Assembly (NCBI GenBank): GCA_046350455.1
Contig: JAXMAM010000045.1
Location: 1 to 14,270 of the forward strand
Reading direction: 5' to 3'
Length of the DNA stretch: 14,270 nt
Source: CAZXGD01 sp046350455
Lineage (GTDB): Bacteria; Planctomycetota; Phycisphaerae; Phycisphaerales; SM1A02
Of this stretch, positions 6,003 through 12,383 are shown piece after piece; position 1 is the first letter of the stretch, and each line of letters begins with the position of its first letter. The translations under genes and the position numbers were made by a program. A model generated the notes under the pieces. It was not told the origin of the DNA. It did not search any database and saw nothing but the letters and a program-made list of their open reading frames with translations.

Positions 6003-8651
6003 CTACGCGCCCTTCACAGCCTTCACCCAGCCAGCAGCGCGCGTGCGCCGGCCAGGGTCGCGGTGATGGTCTGCAATGGCCTGCAGCTGCGGCAATGCGT
6101 CCTTGCACTTCAGCGTGGCCAGCGCAGCGCCAGCTGCTCCTGCGGTGCGTCCTTCCGGATCGTCCAGCATCTTGATCAGGAAGGCTTCAATGCGCTTGCG
6201 GTCCTCAGCGCTCAGGCGGGGTGCCATGGCGGCCAGCGTCTCCAGCGCCTCTGGCCGCGCGCGATCTGCAATGCCCAGCTGCGCACGCGCCATCACGGCG
6301 GCCACATCCTGCGCTTCGCCCCACTTGGCCAGCGCACGCAGCGCAGCCTGGCTGACGTTCTCACCCTGGCTGGGCAGGCCCACCTGCCCGCGGATCAGCG
6401 GCAAGGCGTCGCGCACGTCCAGCGCCACCAGCGCGTCCATGGCCGCCACGCGCACGCCGTAGCTCTCGGTGGCCGTGGCGGGGTCCAGCACCTTCATCAG
6501 GCGCGGCGTCGCGTCCGCCTTGTCCACCTTGGCCAGCGCCGAAGTCAGTGCCGCCATCACGCGCGGATCTGGGCTGCCCGCGTCGTGCAGCTCCAGCACT
6601 GCGCGCTTGGCGTCGGTGCTGCCGTAGGCCGCGAGCGCCGCAATGGCGGCATTGCGAAGCGTGTGCCGCGCCTTGGCGTCCGCTGCCACCGAGCGCAGCG
6701 CTGCGCGCGCCTCTGCGGTCTCGATCTTGGCAAGCAGCGCCATGGCCTGACGGCGCGCAGCGATGGTGGGCGCGCGCTGCAGCGCACCCAGCGTCCACGC
6801 CTCTGGCTGCTCCACGGTCAGGACCTTCAGCGAATCCAGGTACGGATCCACCCACACCGCCACGGGCGGACCATCCAGCTCCACCTGAAGCTGCGCTGTC
6901 TTCTGGTCCATCCAGCATGGCACCAGCTTCTCGGAGGCTGCCGTCTTCACCCACACGGGCACCGTGATGCGCAGCGCTGGCGTGCGCGCGTCCATCTTCT
7001 GCGTCTGCTCTGCCTTCAGCGTCAGCATGCGCGTGGCTGGGTCGTAGCTGGTGGTGGCTGTGACGCGCGGCGAGCCCGGGCGGTCGCACCACTGGTCAAA
7101 GAACCACTCCAGCCCCAGGCCGCTGGCCTCCTCCATGGCGTAGCGGAAGTCGCTGGTCTCCACCAGTCCGCCAGCGTGCGCCTGCATGTACTTCTGCACG
7201 CCGCGGAAGAACACCTCGTCGCCCAGCATGCGCCGCAGCATGTGCAGGATGCTGGCGCCCTTGGGGTATGGATTCGCAGGGCGGCCAAAGGTCTCGCCCG
7301 CGTTGCTCCACACCGGGCTGCACATGGCCTGCTCCGCCTCCACCACATCGCGATCCGCCACGCCAGCGTTGCCCAGCACCTGGTCGTAGTAGCCGTCCGG
7401 TCCGTCGCGCTCCTCCATCCACAGCGCGGTGCCGTAGGTGGCCCAGCCCTCGTTCAGCCAGATGTGCGCCCAGCTGCGGCAGGTCAGCAGATCGCCGGTC
7501 CACTGGTGGCACAGCTCGTGGCTGATCAGTCCGTCCAGATCCTGCTCCTTGCGCGCCACGGGGTCCAGCACGCTGCTGGGCTGCAGCGTGGTGGCGCTGG
7601 TGTTCTCCATGCCTCCTGCGCCAAAGTTGCGCACCACCAGCTGGTCGTAGCGGTCCCACGGGTACTTCACGCCCAGGCGCTTCTCCAGCAGCGCCACCAT
7701 GGCGTCGGTGTTGGCAAAGGTGGCGCGCACATCATCAGCGCGGCCCGGCGCAGCCCACACAGTCATGGGCACCTTGCTCTTGGGGTTGGGCAGCTGGATG
7801 CGCTCAAAGTCGCCCGCCACCAGCGTGACCAGGTACGGCACGTGCGGCTTGGCCTGCTTCCAATGCCAGATGCTGCGGTCGCCGCTGTCCTTCTGCTCCA
7901 CCAGCGCGCCATTGCTGCTGGCCACCATGCCCTTGGGCACGTTGATGATCAGTTCGGTAGGCAGGCGAACGTTGGGCGAGTCATGAATGGGGAACCAGTA
8001 GTGGTTGGTCTCCGTCTGGCCCTGTGTGTGCAGCTCTGCGCTGCGAGCGCGCGCCACGCCCGGAATCTCTGGCGTGGCTGGGCTGAAGGTCATGCCGCGA
8101 TAGGGATCCGCGCACTCGTACGTGGTGGTGATCACCACGGGCTGCGCAGCACCGCCCTGCGCTGGCGCCACCAGCGGCTTGGCAAAGCGAATGCTGAGCA
8201 CCTTGCCATCGTGCGTCCACTCTGCATCCTTGCCATCCACCTTCACAGACAGGATCTTCAGGCCCTCTGCGTCCAGCTCCAGCGCTGGCACAGGCACGCC
8301 GATGGGCGCCACCGTCAGCCGCTGCGTGGCGGTGAACATCTTCCCCGCCAGGTCTGGCACTGTGACCTCCAGCACCATGCCCTGGTACGCCACCAGCGGG
8401 TCTGGCGGGAAGTTGCGGTTGTCTGCGCCAGTGGAGGGGTTGAAGGTGCCGCGCCCCTCGCCTTCGCCTGGCGCCAGGCCCTCCAGCCGGTGCTGGTGGC
8501 ACTCGCAGTAGACGTGCTCGGCCTCCGCCTCAGCGCCGGCCATGGCCGGGCGGCTGAGCCCAGCGGGCGGCAGCCAAAGCAGGCTGGCCACGGTCATGCA
8601 GGCGAACGGAGCGGTCACAATGGGGTTCAGGCGGCGTGTGCGCGGGCGCAT
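6003..8651 (-). CDS. Exported M1-family aminopeptidase with C-terminal HEAT repeats
   Basis: 882 residues. A basic N-terminus and hydrophobic stretch (about 11-27) followed by AMAGA at 36-40 suggest a signal peptide. The catalytic part has the gluzincin set of peptidase family M1: GAGGMEN (344-350, exopeptidase motif), HELCH (378-382) and, 18 residues on, E401 in NEGWA. These give zinc ligands H378, H382 and E401 and catalytic E379. YPKGASILHML (462-472) holds the likely transition-state Tyr462. M1 enzymes remove N-terminal residues from peptides; this one would act in the periplasm or outside. From about 620 to the end, helical repeats (AAIAALAAYGS, AAMDALVALDV, ALETLAAM, AAGAALATLK) form a HEAT-like domain. 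The N-terminal mature part has an unusual CECHQH cluster (49-54). No Shine-Dalgarno site is seen before ATG 8651; Met19 (8597) is an alternative start. Confidence 0.92.
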   Translation of the reverse strand: MRPRTRRLNPIVTAPFACMTVASLLWLPPAGLSRPAMAGAEAEAEHVYCECHQHRLEGLAPGEGEGRGTFNPSTGADNRNFPPDPLVAYQGMVLEVTVPDLAGKMFTATQRLTVAPIGVPVPALELDAEGLKILSVKVDGKDAEWTHDGKVLSIRFAKPLVAPAQGGAAQPVVITTTYECADPYRGMTFSPATPEIPGVARARSAELHTQGQTETNHYWFPIHDSPNVRLPTELIINVPKGMVASSNGALVEQKDSGDRSIWHWKQAKPHVPYLVTLVAGDFERIQLPNPKSKVPMTVWAAPGRADDVRATFANTDAMVALLEKRLGVKYPWDRYDQLVVRNFGAGGMENTSATTLQPSSVLDPVARKEQDLDGLISHELCHQWTGDLLTCRSWAHIWLNEGWATYGTALWMEERDGPDGYYDQVLGNAGVADRDVVEAEQAMCSPVWSNAGETFGRPANPYPKGASILHMLRRMLGDEVFFRGVQKYMQAHAGGLVETSDFRYAMEEASGLGLEWFFDQWCDRPGSPRVTATTSYDPATRMLTLKAEQTQKMDARTPALRITVPVWVKTAASEKLVPCWMDQKTAQLQVELDGPPVAVWVDPYLDSLKVLTVEQPEAWTLGALQRAPTIAARRQAMALLAKIETAEARAALRSVAADAKARHTLRNAAIAALAAYGSTDAKRAVLELHDAGSPDPRVMAALTSALAKVDKADATPRLMKVLDPATATESYGVRVAAMDALVALDVRDALPLIRGQVGLPSQGENVSQAALRALAKWGEAQDVAAVMARAQLGIADRARPEALETLAAMAPRLSAEDRKRIEAFLIKMLDDPEGRTAGAAGAALATLKCKDALPQLQAIADHHRDPGRRTRAAGWVKAVKGA

Positions 8652-8744
8652 AGGTTGTCAAGGAGATACCGCACTTCCACCCTTCGGTGGCATCCAGAAG
8701 CGCCCCAGAATGCCCACACCTGCAAAAACCAGCAGAAAACGCGA

Positions 8745-8774
8745 TTGAACCAAGCCCCGCGCTCGTGCTAGGCT
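8745..8774 (+). promoter_or_regulatory. Candidate sigma-70-type promoter of pyrG, possibly leaderless
   Basis: TTGAAC (8745-8750) and TAGGCT (8769-8774) are separated by 18 bases. If used, transcription would begin about 8780-8782, at or just inside the ATG of pyrG. That would explain why no Shine-Dalgarno sequence precedes this start. The -35 matches the consensus at four and the -10 at three of six positions. The 128-bp divergent gap that holds it (8652-8779) also contains a small hairpin (CCACC/GGTGG, 8677-8690) in the opposite leader. Nothing else is seen there. Confidence 0.35.
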
Positions 8775-8779
8775 TGGCT

Positions 8780-10651
8780 ATGCCCCACTCGGATGGATCT
8801 GTGCCTGGCTCGCGCCCCCCTACCCGCGCTGCCGGCACCGAGACCGCCGGCTTCCTGGCCCAATTTGGCACCTCCGACGAGAGCACTGAGGCGTTCAGCC
8901 CAGCGCCCCCGGGCTACCAGCCTGGCCGCACCAAGTACGTGGTGGTCATCGGCACGGTGATGAGCGGCCTGGGCAAGGGCATCTTCTCCAGCAGCCTTGC
9001 CAAGCTCCTGAAGGACAAGGGCGTGAGCGTGGCCCCCATCAAGATGGAGGGCTACCTGAACATTGACAGCGGCACGCTGAACCCCTACCGCCACGGCGAG
9101 GTGTTCGTGCTGGAGGACGGCCTGGAGACCGACATGGACCTGGGCACGTATGAACGCGTGCTCAACCAGCCGCTCAGCCGCCGCAACTTTGTGACCGCTG
9201 GCCAGATCTACACCGAGATTCTGGAGCGCGAGCGCCGCGGCGGCTACCTGGGCCGCGACGTGCAGATGATCCCGCACGTGACGGGCGCTGTGAAGATGCG
9301 CCTGCGCGAGCTGGCCATGACCGGCAACAATGGCAAGCCATGCGACGTGGTCTTTGTGGAGGTGGGCGGCACCGCTGGCGACTATGAGAACGGCTTCTAC
9401 ATCGAGGCCCTGCGCGAGCTGGCCTTTGAAGAAGGCCCGGAAAACTGCTGCTTTGTGGCGCTCACCTACATCCTGGAGCCCAGCATTTTGGGCGAGCAGA
9501 AGAGCAAGGCCGCGCAGCTTGGCATCAAGCGCCTGATGGAGGCCGGCGTGCAGCCGCACCTGATTGCGTGCCGCGCCAAGAACCCAGTCTCTGAGAAGGT
9601 GATGCAGAAGATCAGCATGTTCAGCAACGTGCCCATGCGGCGCATGTTCAGCATGCATGACCGGAGCAGCATCTACTCCATCCCGGACGCCATGCGCGCG
9701 GCTGGGCTGGACCGCGAGATCCTGAGCCTGCTGGACCTACACGACCGCACCGACCCGGTGAAGGAAGATCGCGAGCGCAAGGTGTGGAACGTGTTCACCG
9801 AGCGCCTGCTGGCGCCGCGCAAGCACGCCATCCGCATGGGCGTACTGGGCAAGTACGCCAGCCTGCGCGACGCCTATGCCAGCATTGACAAGGCGCTGGA
9901 GCACTGCAGCGCGCACCTCAGCACCGAGATCAAGCTGGAATGGCTGGACACCAGCGACGTAGAGACCGCGGCCCGCGCCAAGGAGCTGGTGACGCGCTTT
10001 GACGGCGTGATCGTGCCTGGCGGCTTTGGTATGCGCGGCGTGGAAGGCAAGATCCGCTGCGTGGAGCAGGCGCGCCTGAACAAGGTGCCGTTCCTGGGCA
10101 TTTGCCTTGGTTTCCAGGTGGCGGTCATTGAATACGCCCGCAACGTGCTGGGCTACAAGGACGCCCACAGCACTGAGTTCGACCCCGCCAGCAGCCATCC
10201 AGTCATCAGCGAGCTGCCAGAGCAGAAGCGCATCGAGGGCATCATGGGCGGCACCATGCGCCTGGGCGCGCAGGACGTGCTGATCGAGAAGGACACGCTG
10301 GCCAGCTTCCTGTTCAACGGCAGGAACCTGGTGCGCGAACGCTTCCGCCACCGCTACGAGGTAGACCCCGCGTACATCGAGGCACTGACTGGCGCTGGCC
10401 TGGTCTTCAGCGGCCGGCACCCCAAGCACCCCATCATGCAGGTGCTGGAGCTGCCGCAGGCGGTGCACCCGTACTTCATTGGCGGACAGTTCCACCCTGA
10501 GCTCACCAGCCGGCCGCTGGAGCCGCAGCCCATGTTCATGGGTCTGGTGGCGGCCGCACTGCACCGCGCCAATCCTGCGCTCACCCGCGAGGAGATCGGC
10601 ACGCGGTGGCTGCGTCCTGCTCCAACGGGCGCCACCGCGGTGGGCGTGTAG
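8780..10651 (+). CDS. pyrG: CTP synthase with N- and C-terminal extensions
   Basis: 623 residues against about 545 for E. coli PyrG. It makes CTP from UTP, ATP and glutamine, the last step of pyrimidine nucleotide synthesis. The synthase half has the P-loop GTVMSGLGKG (58-67, K66), HGEVFVLEDGLETDMDLG (105-122), EVGGTAGD with E194, and the UTP loop KSKAAQ (241-246; commonly KTKPTQ). The class I glutamine amidotransferase half has PGGFG (413-417), GICLGFQ with nucleophile C442, and FHPE with H572 and E574, so the triad is complete. Oddities: about 47 residues before the core, rich in Pro, Ser and Thr; a tail of about 20 extra residues; and KMEGYLNIDSGTLNP where the common form is KLDPYINVDPGTMSP. 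The start ATG 8780 has no Shine-Dalgarno site; the GTG at 8687 would add 31 residues and is unlikely. Three membrane protein genes follow closely. Confidence 0.95.
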   Translation: MPHSDGSVPGSRPPTRAAGTETAGFLAQFGTSDESTEAFSPAPPGYQPGRTKYVVVIGTVMSGLGKGIFSSSLAKLLKDKGVSVAPIKMEGYLNIDSGTLNPYRHGEVFVLEDGLETDMDLGTYERVLNQPLSRRNFVTAGQIYTEILERERRGGYLGRDVQMIPHVTGAVKMRLRELAMTGNNGKPCDVVFVEVGGTAGDYENGFYIEALRELAFEEGPENCCFVALTYILEPSILGEQKSKAAQLGIKRLMEAGVQPHLIACRAKNPVSEKVMQKISMFSNVPMRRMFSMHDRSSIYSIPDAMRAAGLDREILSLLDLHDRTDPVKEDRERKVWNVFTERLLAPRKHAIRMGVLGKYASLRDAYASIDKALEHCSAHLSTEIKLEWLDTSDVETAARAKELVTRFDGVIVPGGFGMRGVEGKIRCVEQARLNKVPFLGICLGFQVAVIEYARNVLGYKDAHSTEFDPASSHPVISELPEQKRIEGIMGGTMRLGAQDVLIEKDTLASFLFNGRNLVRERFRHRYEVDPAYIEALTGAGLVFSGRHPKHPIMQVLELPQAVHPYFIGGQFHPELTSRPLEPQPMFMGLVAAALHRANPALTREEIGTRWLRPAPTGATAVGV

Positions 10652-10668
10652 CTGGAGCCTCGCCCGGC

Positions 10669-11106
10669 ATGCAGACCATCCTCCACTTCCGCGGCCAGGC
10701 ACTCACGCAGTTTGTGATCATCGCCTCCATTCTGGGCGGATTCTCCATGAGCGGCGTATTCACGCTGCTGGGCCTGCGCCAGTCAGAGCGCCTGCGACGC
10801 GCGCTCATCGTGGTGCTCATGGCGGCATCGCTGGCGTTTGTGCTCGCGTGCGCGGTGGCAGCCATGGTCATCCCCTTTACTGGCCCAGAGGTGGATCTCA
10901 CGCAGCGCGCCTCGGATGGCCTGATGGCGCTGTACACCATGTCGGTTCGTTGCATTCTGGCAGGCATGGCGCTGCTGGCCGCAGGCCTTGGCCTGATGGG
11001 CTTCCTGGTGTCCAGGCGCATTGGCATGCTGACCGCCATCAGTGCTGTGCTGACCATGGGCACCTTCCTGTGGGCGATGGCGTATCTGTCGCAGATCATG
11101 AGCTAG
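10669..11106 (+). CDS. Tetraspan membrane protein, unknown function
   Basis: 145 residues with four predicted membrane helices at about 14-34, 45-69, 93-114 and 119-140. A short N-terminus (MQTILHFRGQALT) and a loop TGPEVDLTQRASDG lie between helices two and three. No conserved catalytic or binding motif was recognised. The ATG at 10669 has GGAG (10654-10657) upstream, with a rather long 11-base gap. The gene begins 17 bp after the pyrG stop, so it is probably translated from the same transcript. The frame could extend upstream to 10606 inside pyrG, but that part reads like a shadow of pyrG. Function is unknown, and proximity to pyrG does not imply a role in nucleotide metabolism. Confidence 0.75.
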   Translation: MQTILHFRGQALTQFVIIASILGGFSMSGVFTLLGLRQSERLRRALIVVLMAASLAFVLACAVAAMVIPFTGPEVDLTQRASDGLMALYTMSVRCILAGMALLAAGLGLMGFLVSRRIGMLTAISAVLTMGTFLWAMAYLSQIMS

Positions 11107-11116
11107 GCTCGGGTGG

Positions 11117-11140
11117 GCCGCAGGCCACCTGCGGCGGGGA
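11117..11140 (+). promoter_or_regulatory. Intercistronic hairpin abutting a Shine-Dalgarno site
   Basis: GCCGCAGG (11117-11124) and CCTGCGGC (11128-11135) are perfect 8-bp inverted repeats with a 3-base loop. The stem is followed with no gap by GGGGA (11136-11140), the likely ribosome site for the GTG start at 11149. There is no U-tract, so it is not a standard terminator. It may set relative expression of the two cistrons by affecting ribosome entry or mRNA decay. The GGGGA site decides the choice of GTG 11149 over the earlier GTG at 11113. Confidence 0.4.
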
Positions 11141-11148
11141 TTCACACC

Positions 11149-12054
11149 GTGCGATCTCTGAAGGCCCTGCATGCCCGGATTCCATCGCTGCTGCCGTCCG
11201 CAGTCCGCGATGCTGTCTTCCCAGCGCTGCGGGTGGTGCCATCTGAAGAAGCCCGTCAGCACATCTTCCGGCATGCGGCATCCCTTGGCATGACCGTGGA
11301 CGACGGGGTCATTATGCCATCCCCGCGCAGGATTGTGGTTGGCCTTGCAGTGGCCTTTGTCTTGATCATGATGCTGGTGGTGGCGGTGGGTGGAACAAGC
11401 AAGACTGACCAGGTGCTCCTGATCACCCTGATTGTCCTGGTGCTTCTGGGATTGCTCTACATCGGCCTTGCGGCGCTGGCTGCGTGGTGGCCTGTGATCG
11501 TTCGGCAGCGATCCGTGCGCGCCCACCTGAGCGATGAGCTGAACTGGCTTGGATTCACGCACTGCCGTCATTGCAAGTTCAATCTGCTGGGCCGGGTCAC
11601 CAGCCATTGCCCTGAATGCGGTGGCAACGATGCCGTGGTCTTGTCGGAGACCGCTCCGTACCGATCCTTCCACGTGGTGCGACAGATCCATGCACCGCCC
11701 GAGCACATCCGCCAGGCGTTCATCCAGCCGGAGTTGCGCAACCAGTGGTGGCCCACCCGCCCAGACGACACTGGCGGACACACCGTGCTGCTGTGTTCCG
11801 GGCCGCAGGACCAGCTGGTGTTTGGCCACAGGGTGAAGTCCCACTACACCATCACCGTGCAGATCTCGCCGATGGGCGACGCCTCATGCGTGTCATGGCT
11901 CCACACGTCCTGCCGAACGTACGAGATGTGTGATCACACCTCGGACGCTCGCGCCGTGAACCTCCGCCTGGATCGCCTGGCTGCTCTGCTGGGCAGCGGA
12001 CAAGCCCCGCCTTCGCAGCCCCTGGCCACAGGGCCTAGAATGGAGCACACATGA
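11149..12054 (+). CDS. Membrane protein with zinc ribbon and possible SRPBCC-like C-terminal domain
   Basis: 301 residues from GTG 11149. The N-terminal 60 residues are soluble. Two strong hydrophobic segments follow at about 62-82 and 88-118. Then comes a zinc ribbon C139-x2-C142-x11-C154-x2-C157 (CRHCKFNLLGRVTSHCPEC). This short ribbon next to membrane helices is frequent in planctomycete proteins of unknown role. The last part, VVRQIHAPPEHIRQAFIQPE (176-195) then NQWWP, looks like the start of an SRPBCC/START-type ligand-binding domain (an 'I.AP.E.I..AF..P....WW' pattern), but the rest is too divergent to be sure. The topology would place ribbon and C-terminal domain on the same side of the membrane. 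The GTG start is supported by GGGGA 8 bases upstream. The stop overlaps the ATG of the next gene (ATGA). Confidence 0.78.
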   Translation: MRSLKALHARIPSLLPSAVRDAVFPALRVVPSEEARQHIFRHAASLGMTVDDGVIMPSPRRIVVGLAVAFVLIMMLVVAVGGTSKTDQVLLITLIVLVLLGLLYIGLAALAAWWPVIVRQRSVRAHLSDELNWLGFTHCRHCKFNLLGRVTSHCPECGGNDAVVLSETAPYRSFHVVRQIHAPPEHIRQAFIQPELRNQWWPTRPDDTGGHTVLLCSGPQDQLVFGHRVKSHYTITVQISPMGDASCVSWLHTSCRTYEMCDHTSDARAVNLRLDRLAALLGSGQAPPSQPLATGPRMEHT

Positions 12055-12383
12055 CCGGCATTCCCCCACAGCACGCGATACCAGCGGAGGCGCCTAGCGG
12101 TCCCGGCCCACTCACGTGGATGCGCACGTTCCTCATCGTGTCCGGATGCGCGCTGGCCGGCATGGTGATGGGTGGCCTATTCGGCTACGTGTCAGGCAAC
12201 ATTGCGCCGCAGTTTTTTGCGCGCGTGGTGCCGTGGGTGGACTCGGAGCCAGTCGGCATGGCCACCTTCCTAGGCGCCACCATTGGTGTGCTGCTGGGCG
12301 GCGGGCTGGGCGTGTTCAGCGTGGTGGTGCACTTCCTGCTGCAGCTACTGTTCATCCGCCGCGCCAAGGCCAGCGTGCGCTGA
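12051..12383 (+). CDS. Small two-helix membrane protein, unknown function
   Basis: 110 residues. A Pro/Ala-rich N-terminus of about 22 residues precedes two glycine-rich membrane segments, about 25-46 (FLIVSGCALAGMVMGGLFGY) and 68-101 (GMATFLGATIGVLLGGGLG then VVVHFLLQLLF), joined by a loop with APQFFARVVPWVDSEPVG. It ends in the basic tail IRRAKASVR. No family is recognised. The ATG at 12051 overlaps the stop TGA of the zinc-ribbon gene (ATGA), with GGAG at 12042-12045, a strong sign of translational coupling. The last 39 bp overlap the end of the opposite-strand repeat protein gene. Confidence 0.75.
   Translation: MTGIPPQHAIPAEAPSGPGPLTWMRTFLIVSGCALAGMVMGGLFGYVSGNIAPQFFARVVPWVDSEPVGMATFLGATIGVLLGGGLGVFSVVVHFLLQLLFIRRAKASVR

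Noticed and set aside
8656..8661. A perfect TTGACA on the minus strand just upstream of the aminopeptidase ATG.
   Set aside because: It lies within a few bases of the start codon, and no -10-like sequence follows at 16-18 bases, so it cannot drive this start as a -35 box.
8660..8687. AAGGAG on the plus strand ahead of a GTG at 8687 in frame with pyrG.
   Set aside because: The gap of about 21 bases is too long, and the 31 extra residues look non-native. ATG 8780 is preferred.
5883..8771. A 962-codon open frame on the plus strand opposite the aminopeptidase gene.
   Set aside because: Its product is dominated by Arg, His, Ala, Gln and Leu with no domain pattern, while the minus strand encodes a complete M1 enzyme. 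It is a GC-rich shadow frame.
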